Both the position numbers and the translations under genes were made by a program. A stretch of DNA of 62,889 nt from NCBI GenBank assembly GCA_018334075.1, contig JAGXSC010000046.1, forward strand, positions 1 to 62,889. Reading direction: 5' to 3'. Every line of letters starts with the position of its first letter. Positions within the stretch are counted from its first letter, which is position 1. The notes below the pieces were generated by a model. The model was not told where the DNA came from. It worked only from the letters and a program-made list of their open reading frames with translations, and did not search any database. This DNA comes from Actinomycetota bacterium. GTDB taxonomy: Bacteria; Actinomycetota; Coriobacteriia; Anaerosomatales; UBA912. This document shows positions 25,250 to 34,525 of the stretch, one piece after another.

Positions 25250-26119
25250 TCAAGGTAAAAGGCTGTTTCCACGCAGCGCAATCCCCATCTGCACAAACTG
25301 TTGGATATCCAGATTTTCCGCGCGTGTCAAACCATCGATTCCGGCTTGCTCAAGCGCCAAGTCCACCGTCCTAATGTCCGCGCCCAGAGCCGCGCAAAGG
25401 GAGTTGCGTAGCGTCTTTCTCCTGTACGCAAATGCGGCTCCCGCCGCGCTGCCCGCAGCTGCAATTTCAGCTGCCGAGGCCATAGAAGTTATACGATCGA
25501 GACGGATTACCGAAGAATCCACCCTCGGCGGCGGCAGGAAACAGGACCGCGCCACTCGGAATCGGCCTGTTGTGCGCGCCAGCAACCCCAATTTGACAGT
25601 AAAGGCCCCGTAATCTTTCGAGCTCGGCTCGGCGCTCATGCGATCCGCTACCTCGGACTGAACCATGACCGTAGCTGACGCAAGTGAAGGTGCCGACTGA
25701 AAGAGTGACAGGACAAGAGTGGCTGCAATTGAATAAGGCAGATTAGCGACCAGCGCGATTGGTGGACCCAGTGGCGTAACAAGATCATCAGCGCAGATCT
25801 TTAGCGCATCCCCATGGATGATAGTAAGCGTCCGACACTCGGCGACCAACTTTTCGAGCACCGGAAGCAGCCGGGGATCGCGCTCGATAGCCAGGACGTG
25901 CCCCGCCTCGGCGCACAAAGCCACTGTGAGAGTGCCTATCCCGGGGCCAATTTCCAGCACCGGCTCATCGGCGGATATGTCGGCCAGGGCCAGGATGCGA
26001 CCTACGATGTTGTCGTCAACCAGAAAGTGCTGCCCCAAAGATTTGCGTGTATGAAGGCCGTATTCTTGAAGCGTCTGAATAGTTGCCCTTGGAGACGCTA
26101 GCCGAGAGTTAGGCGACAC
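25250..26119 (-). CDS. rsmA: 16S rRNA (adenine1518/1519-N6)-dimethyltransferase KsgA
   Basis: Dimethylates two adenines near the 3' end of 16S rRNA. Features are HTRKSLGQHFLVDDNIVGRI, the SAM site VLEIGPGIGTLTVALC, and the catalytic motif LVANLPYSIAATLVL. The C-terminal helical domain has AFAYRRKTLRNSL. The GTG at 26119 follows GGGAGG by ten bases; an alternative TTG at 26137 directly follows the upstream stop but would overlap that ribosome site. It is tightly placed after the G5/3D gene. Confidence 0.95.
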   Translation of the reverse strand: MSPNSRLASPRATIQTLQEYGLHTRKSLGQHFLVDDNIVGRILALADISADEPVLEIGPGIGTLTVALCAEAGHVLAIERDPRLLPVLEKLVAECRTLTIIHGDALKICADDLVTPLGPPIALVANLPYSIAATLVLSLFQSAPSLASATVMVQSEVADRMSAEPSSKDYGAFTVKLGLLARTTGRFRVARSCFLPPPRVDSSVIRLDRITSMASAAEIAAAGSAAGAAFAYRRKTLRNSLCAALGADIRTVDLALEQAGIDGLTRAENLDIQQFVQMGIALRGNSLLP

Positions 26120-26137
26120 GAGGTGTGGGCCTCCCAA

Positions 26138-27160
26138 TCAGGGCAGGATGGTGATGGTCACAGTGCGCCGACCCCAGGAGATCGCCTCGGCGCCGGTTGC
26201 AAAGCAAAGATCGATCTTGTTGCCCTTTATGGCGCCTCCAGTGTCAGCCGCGACCCCATAACCATACCCGGGAACGTAAAGTCTGGTGCCCAGCGGAATC
26301 ACCCTAGGGTCGACGGCGATAATTCCCCTGGCAGCCCTGGCTCCGGTGGCGGTTCTTGTTCCCACGCCGTTAACGCCTGGCGCATAACCTGTGGCAACAA
26401 CGTTTAGTCTCCTGCCCACTGGGGCCGAAGTCGCTGTGCTGATCGGACGAATCGAAGGGGAGGAAGCGGTCGGTCGCCTGGTTCCCAGCGCAATGACCTT
26501 ATTCTGCGGCTCACGGACGACCTTCTCGGAGATGAGCTCCATCTCACCGGGGTTGCCGTCTATCACCGGAATCCGATAGATCCTCAGGGCCTGCCCTGGC
26601 GCACCCTCCGAGATAACCTCGCGCGACCCGACTTCCAGTGCAGGATCGTTGCGTGTCACCGTCGCATAGGCAACTTCGGTGGGCTTCTCCTCGATTCTGA
26701 CGAAGGCGTCGCGGACCTCGATTGTCATCGCAGAAGAGAGTGGCTCAGATATATCGGGGGAGACATCCAGCCCGGCGCCCGGATCCAATCCGGCAGCGGT
26801 CAGAGCGTCTGCCACGGTTCGCCCAACCACATCGACCTCGATTATCTCTTGTCCGAGGTGAATGGTGACCGGCACCGAGCTGCGAACGACCACGGTCATG
26901 CCGTCAGATACCTGGGTGTCGGCCGCTGGAGAAAGCAGATCCCCTTCAGCCACATTGATTCCGGCCTGATCCAGCAGGGCCTCCACTGAATCGGCCTGCG
27001 TATCGTAACAATGCGAGCTTCCATCCACTATGACGGTGACTCGCTTTTGGGCCCATGCAAATCCGGTTACGCTGAGTGCGACGATAGCTGTTACAGATAA
27101 AAGAGCGATAAACTGGTACGTTTTCAGGAACCCGGCCGACCTTCTCGGCGCTCGTCCCAT
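26138..27160 (-). CDS. Exported DUF348-G5-3D domain protein (YabE/RpfB-like)
   Basis: Cell-wall hydrolase candidate of the YabE/resuscitation-promoting group. After a membrane anchor (residues 13-37) come two DUF348 repeats (VTVIVDGSSHCYDTQADSVE and VPVTIHLGQEIIEVDVVGRT). A G5 domain follows (FVRIEEKPTEVAYATVTRND, then GQALRIYRIPVIDGNPGEME), and a C-terminal 3D domain with its three aspartates (GIIAVDPRVIPLGTRLYVPG, VAADTGGAIKGNKIDLCF). 3D domains resemble lytic transglycosylases such as MltA. The 340 residues are a usual length. GAGGGAAGAT precedes the ATG. It holds the yabE position before ksgA. Confidence 0.92.
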   Translation of the reverse strand: MGRAPRRSAGFLKTYQFIALLSVTAIVALSVTGFAWAQKRVTVIVDGSSHCYDTQADSVEALLDQAGINVAEGDLLSPAADTQVSDGMTVVVRSSVPVTIHLGQEIIEVDVVGRTVADALTAAGLDPGAGLDVSPDISEPLSSAMTIEVRDAFVRIEEKPTEVAYATVTRNDPALEVGSREVISEGAPGQALRIYRIPVIDGNPGEMELISEKVVREPQNKVIALGTRRPTASSPSIRPISTATSAPVGRRLNVVATGYAPGVNGVGTRTATGARAARGIIAVDPRVIPLGTRLYVPGYGYGVAADTGGAIKGNKIDLCFATGAEAISWGRRTVTITILP

Positions 27161-27215
27161 ATCTTCCCTCGGTGCAATCGGTTACAGTTCGGCAACAAAG
27201 AAAAATGGACTGCCC

Positions 27216-27244
27216 ATGTTATCGGAGTTACCAAGCTTTGACAA
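27216..27244 (-). promoter_or_regulatory. Candidate promoter for the G5/3D-ksgA-veg-ispE run
   Basis: On the minus strand a TTGTCA -35 box is separated by 17 bases from a TAACAT -10 box, about 56 bases before the G5/3D start. Confidence 0.4.
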
Positions 27245-27272
27245 ATGGAGTGTTTTTCGGCGGAGCTTTGCG

Positions 27273-27278
27273 TATACT
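27273..27278 (+). promoter_or_regulatory. Candidate -10 box for ilvD, leaderless spacing
   Basis: TATACT lies 8 bases before the ilvD ATG at 27287, and no ribosome-binding sequence is seen. The transcript may therefore start at or next to the ATG. The -35 region (GTGTTT) is poor. Confidence 0.4.
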
Positions 27279-27286
27279 CCATAGCC

Positions 27287-28966
27287 ATGAACATGCGAAG
27301 CGATCTCATGAAATCCGGATCCGCCCGGGCCCCTCACCGTAGCCTGCTCAAGGCCGACGGTCTCACCGACGAGCAGATTGCGCGGCCATTTGTGGCGGTC
27401 ATCAACTCGGCGAACGAGATCATCCCCGGGCACACCATGCTCGATCAGATCGCGCAGGGAGTGAAAACTGGCGTGCTCATGGCCGGCGGAACCCCTCTGG
27501 AGATCTCCACCATCGGCGTCTGTGACGGCCTGGCGATGAACCACCAGGGCATGTGGTCGTCCTTGCCGAGCCGGGAAGTGATCGCGGACTCGGTGGAAAT
27601 CGCTGTTTCCGCTCACGCTTTCGACGCCGTGGTTATGATCCCCAATTGCGACAAGGTAATTCCGGGTATGCTCATGGCGGCGGCGCGCTTGAACCTGCCG
27701 ACCGTCATCATCTCAGGCGGACCCATGCTTTCAGGTCGCGACAGCTCCGGGAAAGCGGTATCTGTCGAAACGGTATTCACCGCCGTTTCAAAGTTCGAGG
27801 CGGGCCTTATCTCAAAAGAAGACCTCTTTCATCTGGAAGAGCACGCATGCCCGACATGCGGCAGCTGCGCCGGGATGTTTACCGCCAACTCCATGAACTG
27901 CCTCATCGAGGCTCTTGGAATCGGCCTGCCCGGAAACGGCACCGTTCCGGCGGTCTACTCGGAGCGAATCCGGATGGCCAAGGAGGCCGGCATCCGGGTA
28001 ATGCGCCTGCTAGAGGAGAACATAACCGCGCTGGACATCATCACGCCTGTGTCGCTGCGCAACGCAATCACGGTCGACATGGCTTTCGGCGGCAGCTCCA
28101 ATACCGTCCTTCACATAACGGCGCTGGCGCAAGAGGCGAATATCGACCTTACCTACGATGACTGGTCCGCCATCTCGGCAAGAACGCCGAGTCTGGTCCG
28201 CATCAGCCCGGCAAGCGATATCTACATCGAGTCGCTCTACCATGTCGGCGGGATCCCTTCGCTCATTCGCGAGCTGGATCGCGGTGGGCTGATAGAGCGG
28301 GACGCCCCGACCATCACGGGCAAGACCATCGGCCAGATCGCCGATGAGGCAAAAGATGCCGATGGCGTCGTGATCCGCAGATTTGCCGAACCACACTTTC
28401 CCGAGGGTGGCCTGAAGATACTGCGTGGCAACCTTGCTCCAGACGGCGCGATAGTCAAGCAATCCGCCATCCCGCAAAACATGCGCGTGCTCACAGGTCC
28501 CGCGCGCGTATTCAACGATGAGGCTTCGGCAGTTGCCGCCATTCTCGGCGGAGCCATCACCGAAGGTGACGTCGTCGTCATCCGCTACGAGGGGCCCAAG
28601 GGTGGGCCTGGTATGCCAGAGATGCTTGCACCGACCGCCGCCATCTCCGGAGTACCCCACCTTGCCGCAAGCGTCGCGCTGATAACCGATGGGCGCTTCT
28701 CCGGGGCAACGAAGGGCCCCGCGATCGGGCACGTTGCGCCAGAGGCCATGGTCGGAGGGCCCATTGCCCTTGTAGCCGAGGGCGACGAGATCACAATCGA
28801 CATCAACACAGGAGCCCTGACCCTTCATGTCTCGGAGGAAGAGCTCGCCACGAGAAAGTCCTCTTGGCAGCCTCGCGCTCCTCGCGTTACAAAAGGCGTG
28901 CTTGCCCGTTTCGCCAGCCTTGTGAGTTCAGCCGATAAAGGCGCGGTTCTGAAGTCGGGTTTGTGA
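27287..28966 (+). CDS. ilvD: Dihydroxy-acid dehydratase
   Basis: Third step of valine, leucine and isoleucine synthesis, a [Fe-S]-dependent dehydratase (EC 4.2.1.9). The 559 residues include [20 protein letters not shown]-like text (here [20 protein letters not shown]), the cluster cysteines in [13 protein letters not shown] and [20 protein letters not shown], and KSGL at the C-terminus. The [19 protein letters not shown] segment is also diagnostic. The start is the ATG at 27287, which allows [11 protein letters not shown]; an earlier ATG lies upstream of the probable promoter. The gene is alone on the plus strand inside an otherwise minus-strand conserved block, so it is probably an insertion in that block. 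Confidence 0.96.
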   Translation: MNMRSDLMKSGSARAPHRSLLKADGLTDEQIARPFVAVINSANEIIPGHTMLDQIAQGVKTGVLMAGGTPLEISTIGVCDGLAMNHQGMWSSLPSREVIADSVEIAVSAHAFDAVVMIPNCDKVIPGMLMAAARLNLPTVIISGGPMLSGRDSSGKAVSVETVFTAVSKFEAGLISKEDLFHLEEHACPTCGSCAGMFTANSMNCLIEALGIGLPGNGTVPAVYSERIRMAKEAGIRVMRLLEENITALDIITPVSLRNAITVDMAFGGSSNTVLHITALAQEANIDLTYDDWSAISARTPSLVRISPASDIYIESLYHVGGIPSLIRELDRGGLIERDAPTITGKTIGQIADEAKDADGVVIRRFAEPHFPEGGLKILRGNLAPDGAIVKQSAIPQNMRVLTGPARVFNDEASAVAAILGGAITEGDVVVIRYEGPKGGPGMPEMLAPTAAISGVPHLAASVALITDGRFSGATKGPAIGHVAPEAMVGGPIALVAEGDEITIDINTGALTLHVSEEELATRKSSWQPRAPRVTKGVLARFASLVSSADKGAVLKSGL

Positions 28967-29037
28967 CTTTACGCCGCACTGCCCTTAGGCTAGCAGGCTA
29001 ACCCACCTCGGCTGCCATCTTCGCTCGCAACTCGCCT

Positions 29038-29910
29038 TCACCAGCAGACACCGCACGCCTCGAAACCTCGGGCCCTCGCCTCTGTAAGCGAGATCGGTAT
29101 CCTGCTTCTGGCAAGGAAGCGGCAGCCATCGTCATGGTATCTCTCTCCCGTGCGTGTGATGAAGACCGTGGTGTCCCCTGCTTGCGGAGCGGCGGAGGGA
29201 GGTGGGACCGGCGCCGCTCCAACTGCGGCAGAGCCCCACAAGCCACGATCTGCCTCGCGCGCCTCAACTTGAAACGTCCGGAAAAGCTCAGCGTACTTGA
29301 CGTTTGGCGGAAATGTGTAGACCTTTGCATAGCCCGCCGAGACAAGACGCGCGTTGAGCATCTTCGAGCGCACCTCGCCAGGGGTGGAGTCAAGCGGTTG
29401 CCCGACCCACACGTATGCCAAAAGCCGCCCGTGGCGATCGCGATTCTCGACATCGGTCTCCAGCCAGACGCTCGCACCTACCGGAATCGCGCGCCTGGTG
29501 TAGGATGACGCCTCTCTTCCTAGCGGCTCGGCGCCTCCGAAAACCTCAGGGGTATCCACCCCGATAAATCGCACCTTCTCCTCGGCGCCTTCAATGCGAA
29601 ATCTTGCGGTGTCGCCATCCACATGCCGAGAGACCACGGCGCGTATGGTTCGCGGCGCGTCTTGACCCGGTTCACGCTGAGGCGGAGCCTCGGCCGCTGG
29701 AGGAGGCGCAGGGGGCGTGGGCGGCAGAGTTGGCTCAGGAAGCGGAGTGGTGGGAGTGGCCGGATCCGTCTCGGGCTGAAGCGGCGCCGTCTCAGTCTGA
29801 GTGAGCCGCTCACTCCGTTCGGGTTGAAGCGTCGCGTCGGCGGCGCACCCGGAGAAAATGGCCGAAACGAGAAGGATGACAAAGATCAATATTATCTTCG
29901 ACGATTTCAT
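29038..29910 (-). CDS. Thermonuclease (SNase) family lipoprotein
   Basis: Exported nuclease tethered to the membrane. The lipoprotein signal is MKSSKIILIFVILLVSAIFSGC. A proline- and threonine-rich linker of about 70 residues follows. The SNase OB-fold has VVSRHVDGDTARFRIEG, KVRFIGVDTPEVFGG, and DRHGRLLAYVWV, which supply the catalytic Arg, Asp and Glu set. A C-terminal cysteine-containing module (YHDDGCRFLARSRIPISL, then FEACGVC) is often seen on bacterial SNases. GGAG is directly against the ATG, too close for a normal ribosome site; a TATATA just upstream suggests a leaderless or unusual start. Confidence 0.9.
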   Translation of the reverse strand: MKSSKIILIFVILLVSAIFSGCAADATLQPERSERLTQTETAPLQPETDPATPTTPLPEPTLPPTPPAPPPAAEAPPQREPGQDAPRTIRAVVSRHVDGDTARFRIEGAEEKVRFIGVDTPEVFGGAEPLGREASSYTRRAIPVGASVWLETDVENRDRHGRLLAYVWVGQPLDSTPGEVRSKMLNARLVSAGYAKVYTFPPNVKYAELFRTFQVEAREADRGLWGSAAVGAAPVPPPSAAPQAGDTTVFITRTGERYHDDGCRFLARSRIPISLTEARARGFEACGVCW

Positions 29911-29967
29911 CTCCTATATATTATTACCCTGAAACCTGTACGGCCACGATGAACCTGCTGGAGAGAG

Positions 29968-30540
29968 ATGAGAAGGATCGCCCTGCTTTCAGATATCCAC
30001 GGTAACGCAGCAGCTCTTGACGAAGTGCTTGCGGATATTTCTGCCCGTGGAATCGCCGAACGATACTGCCTGGGAGACCTGATCGGCTATAACCGTGAGC
30101 CAACGCTGGTGACAACACGCCTCCGCGAACTGCAGATCCCCACTGTGCGCGGTAACTGCGACGAGCCCGCGGGCTCCACCGTATCTGATTTGGATCGCAA
30201 GTGGCTGGCCGGGCTGCCTTGGCAGCTGCGCTTCGAGCACCACGGCACTCGCGTGCTTCTGACCCACGGCAGCCCCAGAAGAATAAACGAGTACCTCACC
30301 CTCGACATAAGCGACTATCATCTGATGAACATGGCCGAGGACGCTGACGCTGATGTTGTTTGCGTAGGTCACGTCCACACTCCTTACCACCGCAAGGTGG
30401 CTGCGCCCTTCGGCAAAACACTTCACTTCATCTGTGCCGGCTCGGTAGGCAAACCCAGAGATGGATATCGAAGGGCTACCTGGGTGGAGTTGATTTTGGG
30501 AAACAGCGCCGAGGTCGACTCAGTAGTGCACAGAATTTAG
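29968..30540 (+). CDS. Calcineurin-like metallophosphoesterase (YfcE/MJ0936 type)
   Basis: Small cytoplasmic phosphodiesterase or phosphatase of 190 residues. Metal-binding motifs are ALLSDIHGNAAALDEV, YCLGDLIGYN, TVRGNCDEP, LLTHGSP and VCVGHVHTPYHRK. This is the full set for a two-metal site. GGAGAGAG precedes the ATG. The substrate cannot be inferred. It is divergent from the SNase gene and convergent with the flavodoxin-like gene. Confidence 0.9.
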   Translation: MRRIALLSDIHGNAAALDEVLADISARGIAERYCLGDLIGYNREPTLVTTRLRELQIPTVRGNCDEPAGSTVSDLDRKWLAGLPWQLRFEHHGTRVLLTHGSPRRINEYLTLDISDYHLMNMAEDADADVVCVGHVHTPYHRKVAAPFGKTLHFICAGSVGKPRDGYRRATWVELILGNSAEVDSVVHRI

Positions 30541-30560
30541 CTCCGCCGGCCCCGCTCGCC

Positions 30561-31184
30561 TCAAAGACCTTGCTGACGATGCACCGCTTTCGCCAGGCGC
30601 CGTCCCACCTCCACCGCCGAGCGCAGGATTTCGGGGTAGCGCAATATATCTCCAGCCTGATCGGGTCCCTCGGCCAAAATCTCCTCAGTGTAATCAATCT
30701 CCAGATTCGCAAATACGCTGCGCGTTGTTGCAATCGCTGCGTCGAATCCAAATGGGTCCCCGCCTGCGCCGACCAGCAGCAAAGCTCCCTTCCTGCGCAT
30801 CGGGACACCGGCGATCGCCTCGGAGGAGACGCGCGCGTGGCGGCGCTCCCAATATGGCTGGCAGCGATCGTAGAGCGCCTTTAGCGACGCCGGCACGGTC
30901 GCAAAGTAGACCGGAGAAGCCACCACGATCGCAGCCGCGGCATCTATTCGGGGATAAATCTCACTCATGTCGTCTTGGATAACACATGCGCCGCTCAGAG
31001 CGAAGCCGCCGCAGCCCCCACAGCCGACACACGGCTCGATTGCGTGCTCGACAACAGCCAGGCGATCGACCAGGACCCCGGAGTCCGTTATACCCGAGAC
31101 GCATGCGTCCAGCAGCTGCTCGCTATTGCCGTGGCGGCGTGGACTGCCTAAGATACAGAGGATTTTTGGGGCGCCCGCATCCAT
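30561..31184 (-). CDS. Flavodoxin-fold NAD(P)H:FMN oxidoreductase-like protein
   Basis: A 207-residue protein of the multimeric flavodoxin/WrbA-like reductase family. ILCILGSPRRHGNSEQLLDA is the FMN phosphate loop, and ASPVYFATVPASLKALYDR the isoalloxazine region. PCVGCGGCGGFALSGACVIQDDM contains a cysteine cluster common in anaerobe Fe-S flavoproteins and may hold a [4Fe-4S] centre. The ribosome site GGAGGCGGTGACAT is inside the end of tatD, three bases upstream, so it is the third gene of metG-tatD-flavodoxin. Confidence 0.87.
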   Translation of the reverse strand: MDAGAPKILCILGSPRRHGNSEQLLDACVSGITDSGVLVDRLAVVEHAIEPCVGCGGCGGFALSGACVIQDDMSEIYPRIDAAAAIVVASPVYFATVPASLKALYDRCQPYWERRHARVSSEAIAGVPMRRKGALLLVGAGGDPFGFDAAIATTRSVFANLEIDYTEEILAEGPDQAGDILRYPEILRSAVEVGRRLAKAVHRQQGL

Positions 31185-31187
31185 ATG

Positions 31188-32075
31188 TCACCGCCTCCGA
31201 AAAAACACCCTTTTGGTGTTCTCGAACACCGCTTGTGCAAAATCTTGCATACTCATATTTCTCGCCCCGGCGATCCGGGCAGCTATAAGCACGGCCAGTG
31301 CAGGCTCGTTCATGTAACCGCGATAGGGCTCAGGCGCCAGGAATGGGCAGTCTGTCTCGACCATTATCCGATCCAAAGGGAGCTCGGCGGCCACATCAAG
31401 TATCCCGGCTTTTCTGAAAGTTACCGGCCCGGCAAAGGAGATATGACACCCCAACTCGATCAAGGACTCCGCAACCTCGATATCACCGGTAAAACAGTGA
31501 ACCACGCAGCCTGCCTCCGGCACGCCCATCTCACGCAAAACCGAGATTCCCTCCGCGTAAGCATCGCGCAGATGAATCACCGCGGGAAGTGAATGATTGT
31601 GAGCCTGCGCGAGTTGAGCTCGAAACAGCCGCATCTGTGTATCACGCGGAGAGTGATCGTAGTAGAAGTCGAGTCCCATCTCCCCCAAAGCAACAGTGCG
31701 AGGGTCAGTCGCCAGTTTTTGAAAGAGAAACTCAAGCTCAGGATAGAAGTTCTTTGCGTTGTGGGGGTGAACGCCGATAACGACGCCTACGTCTGGAGCA
31801 GACACCTCCAGGTCCCAGTCCGATAGTCGCCGGTCAGCCTCATCTCTCCACTTGCTCAAGTTATCATACGTACCCTCAGGCACCTCGGTCAGATCGGCGA
31901 CGGTGAGCACCAGCGGAACTCCAGCCATAGCGGCTCGCTCCAAAACGCCCGCCGGATCGTCGAACATATCCAGGTGCGCATGCGTGTCCGCTATGGGCGC
32001 GCCAAGCTCAGGCAGATCGACGATGCGTGCTCTAGCGCGTGACTCTCTTGCCATTCCAGGCTCGTTGTTTGTCAT
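31188..32075 (-). CDS. tatD: TatD family metal-dependent hydrolase (DNase)
   Basis: TIM-barrel hydrolase with 3'-5' exonuclease activity in characterised members. The ATG at 32075 overlaps the metG stop (ATGA) and gives 295 residues. Metal and catalytic motifs are IADTHAHLDMFDD, VALGEMGLDFYYDHSPRDTQ, PAVIHLRDA, VVHCFTGDIEVAE and MVETDCPFLAPEPYRG. The N-terminus is about 20 residues longer than usual, so the ATG at 32051 (MARESRARAR) is a second candidate. The order metG-tatD is conserved in Gram-positive bacteria. Confidence 0.93.
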   Translation of the reverse strand: MTNNEPGMARESRARARIVDLPELGAPIADTHAHLDMFDDPAGVLERAAMAGVPLVLTVADLTEVPEGTYDNLSKWRDEADRRLSDWDLEVSAPDVGVVIGVHPHNAKNFYPELEFLFQKLATDPRTVALGEMGLDFYYDHSPRDTQMRLFRAQLAQAHNHSLPAVIHLRDAYAEGISVLREMGVPEAGCVVHCFTGDIEVAESLIELGCHISFAGPVTFRKAGILDVAAELPLDRIMVETDCPFLAPEPYRGYMNEPALAVLIAARIAGARNMSMQDFAQAVFENTKRVFFRRR

Positions 32076-33628
32076 TCGTCGTAAATTCGAGGAAACAAGG
32101 GGGTTCCCTTCACGATGCGATTGCCCGAAGGTAGTCCGCCCCACTTTGCCTGGGCCTCGATCTCTTTCACCTCATGAATATCTCCCAGGCCGAGTCGGCT
32201 CCATATATCGGCGCTTGTAATGGGCAGGATGGGAGCGCAGAACAGCGCGGCGATACGAACAGCCTCAAGAGCGTGATAGATCACGGTCTTTAGTCTGTCT
32301 GCGTGCTCCTCGGACTTTGCAAGATTCCAGGGCTCGGCGCTTTCGATGTAACGGTTGGTTTCCTTTATCAGATCCCATGTCGCCTCGAGAGCCGCCGCAT
32401 AATTCAGTGCCGCCATGGCGGACTCATACCTCTCGGGCAGCAGACCCGCAATCGCGCGCAGTGAGCGTTCGCCATCTGAAAGGTCTGTCGCTGAGTCTGC
32501 GGGCACCACGCTATCAAAGTACTTCTCCGCCATATTCAGGGCACGCGAGCAAAGATTGCCCCAATCATTGGCGAGATCGCCGTTATAGCGCTGCACCATC
32601 GACTCCATCGAGATCGAGCCGTCCGCCCCAAACTGAACGTCGCGAAGGAAGTAATACCTGTACCCGTCTACGCCGAATTTTTCGACTAGGCTTTGCGGAT
32701 CGACGACGTTACCTTTGGACTTGCTCATCTTTTCGCCCTTGGTCAGCAAGAAGCCATGGGCGAAGACCGACTCGGGGAGCTCGATCCCTGCGGCCATGAG
32801 CATGGCGGGCCAGATAACGCAGTGAAACCGGATGATGTCCTTGCCGACAAAGTGCACTTGGGCGGGCCAGTACCGCTCGAATCGATCCACCATGTCAGAG
32901 CTGCTCGAGCCGTACCCCGCAGCGGTGACATAGTTGAGGAGAGCATCGATCCAGACGTAGGTCACATGGTTCTCGGCGAAGGGCAGAGGCACTCCCCAGG
33001 AAAACGTCGTGCGGGAGATCGACAGATCTTTCAGTCCGCCACTGACAAAGCTAACGACCTCGTTGCGTCGAGTGGCAGGCTGTATGAATCCGGGATTGGC
33101 CTCGTAGTGGTCGAGGAGCCTTTGCTGGAACTCCGAGAGCCTGAAAAACCAGTTTTCCTCGCGAATATACTGGACGTCTCTCCCGCATCCCGGGCAAGCG
33201 CCGTCGGTGAGCTGCTCTTCGGAGTAGAAGGTCTCATCGGGCACGCAGTACCAGCCTTCATACCGGCCCTGATAAAGGTGGCCCTTATCATGCAGGGCAT
33301 TCCAGAATGCCTGAACTCCGGATTTATGCCGCTCCTCTGTCGTGCGTATAAAGTCGTCGTTCGTGATCTGCAGCAGCCCCCAGGTGTCGAGAAATCTCGG
33401 TGCGATCTCGTCGCACCACTGCTGAGGAGTCATATTATGCTCGGCTGCAGCCTGCGCGACTTTCTGCCCGTGCTCGTCAAGACCGGTAAGAAAGAATACG
33501 TCGTAACCGGTCATTCGGCGGTAGCGTGCAAGTGCATCCGCGGCTATCGTCGTATATGCCGTGCCGAGATGAGGCACAGAGTTTACGTAGTAGATCGGCG
33601 TTGTCAGGTAAAACGGTTTTTTGCTCAT
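32072..33628 (-). CDS. metG: Methionyl-tRNA synthetase
   Basis: Class I aminoacyl-tRNA synthetase of 518 residues, without the C-terminal tRNA-binding extension of E. coli MetG. The HIGH-type motif is NSVPHLGTAYTTIAADAL, followed by FLTGLDEHGQKV, the editing/zinc-knuckle region with CPGCGRDVQ, and the KMSKS motif EKMSKSKGNVVDP. The anticodon-binding helical domain runs from residue 370 on. It is the head of metG-tatD-flavodoxin, 63 bases after rsmI. Confidence 0.96.
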   Translation of the reverse strand: MSKKPFYLTTPIYYVNSVPHLGTAYTTIAADALARYRRMTGYDVFFLTGLDEHGQKVAQAAAEHNMTPQQWCDEIAPRFLDTWGLLQITNDDFIRTTEERHKSGVQAFWNALHDKGHLYQGRYEGWYCVPDETFYSEEQLTDGACPGCGRDVQYIREENWFFRLSEFQQRLLDHYEANPGFIQPATRRNEVVSFVSGGLKDLSISRTTFSWGVPLPFAENHVTYVWIDALLNYVTAAGYGSSSSDMVDRFERYWPAQVHFVGKDIIRFHCVIWPAMLMAAGIELPESVFAHGFLLTKGEKMSKSKGNVVDPQSLVEKFGVDGYRYYFLRDVQFGADGSISMESMVQRYNGDLANDWGNLCSRALNMAEKYFDSVVPADSATDLSDGERSLRAIAGLLPERYESAMAALNYAAALEATWDLIKETNRYIESAEPWNLAKSEEHADRLKTVIYHALEAVRIAALFCAPILPITSADIWSRLGLGDIHEVKEIEAQAKWGGLPSGNRIVKGTPLFPRIYDE

Positions 33629-33691
33629 GCTCCATCTTTCATCTTCGCCAAATGCGATGTGGGACTTTATGTGGTTTACGGAGCATAAACT

Positions 33692-34525
33692 CTACCGCTC
33701 GTGAGCGATCTTGTACACTTCGCTGCGGGCCAGACCTGTTTCTTTCGCAACCGCCCTTATCGCATCCGAGCGGGTAACCCCGTCAGAGATTTGGCGCTCG
33801 ACCGCCTCGCGTATGCTGTTCTCGTCAAACGCCCGCTCAGCTTCCTCAAGCGGAGGGGATATCACCAGCACCAACTCGCCTTTGAGTGTGCGCTCCGACA
33901 ACATCTTCGCCAAACCTTTCGCTTCACCGCGCAATATCTCCTGGTGGATTTTGGTAAGCTCACGCGCGACGACAGCTTGTCTTCCGGGCATAACGTCGGC
34001 GATAGCAGCGAGCGCGCCGGCGGCCCTGTGCGGAGACTCGTAGAAAACGAGCGTCGCATCCAGCGGCTTAATTGACTCCAGAAGCTTATGCCTGTCCCCG
34101 GTTTTTCTCGGAAGAAAACCACCAAAATAAAATGCCCGGGTCGGCGCACCGCTAAAGATCAAAGCGGTTATAGCGGCGCACGGTCCTGGCAGAACATCGA
34201 CTTCGATGCCCGCCTCGATTGCCTCACGGACAATCAGCTCCCCTGGATCCGACAGACCAGGAGTCCCTGCGTCAGAGACTAGCGCCACGGTCTGCCCCGA
34301 GGCCATCCGCTCGATGAGGCCGGCGCTGTGCTTAGACGCGGTGTGCGCGTCGTAGCGCCGCATCGGCGTTTCGATCCCATAGCGACGCAGTAGTCGCGAG
34401 GTGACCCGCGTGTCCTCGGCGGCGATCAGGTCGGCTTCCCGCAGTGCATCCAGGACCCTGAGTGTCACATCGCCGAGGTTGCCTATCGGCGTCGCACAGA
34501 CAAGCAGTCTACCCCTGTCACCCAT
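33692..34525 (-). CDS. rsmI: 16S rRNA (cytidine1402-2'-O)-methyltransferase
   Basis: Tetrapyrrole-methylase-fold enzyme that modifies C1402 of 16S rRNA (277 residues). LLVCATPIGNLGDVTLRVLD, AAEDTRVTSRLLRRYGI, VALVSDAGTPGLSDPGE and YFGGFLPRKTGDRHKLLES are highly diagnostic. The C-terminus has the usual helix-turn region (DAIRAVAKETGLARSEVYKI). Its start overlaps the end of the upstream membrane-protein gene by eight bases. The rsmI-metG neighbourhood matches Bacillus yabC-metS. Confidence 0.96.
   Translation of the reverse strand: MGDRGRLLVCATPIGNLGDVTLRVLDALREADLIAAEDTRVTSRLLRRYGIETPMRRYDAHTASKHSAGLIERMASGQTVALVSDAGTPGLSDPGELIVREAIEAGIEVDVLPGPCAAITALIFSGAPTRAFYFGGFLPRKTGDRHKLLESIKPLDATLVFYESPHRAAGALAAIADVMPGRQAVVARELTKIHQEILRGEAKGLAKMLSERTLKGELVLVISPPLEEAERAFDENSIREAVERQISDGVTRSDAIRAVAKETGLARSEVYKIAHER

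Noticed and set aside
27238-27243. TTGACA as -35 box for ilvD
   Set aside because: It is 29 bases from the TATACT box, too far for a sigma-70 promoter.
32693-33688. Plus-strand open frame of 331 codons across metG
   Set aside because: It is the shadow of metG; the metG product has all synthetase motifs and the antisense product resembles nothing.
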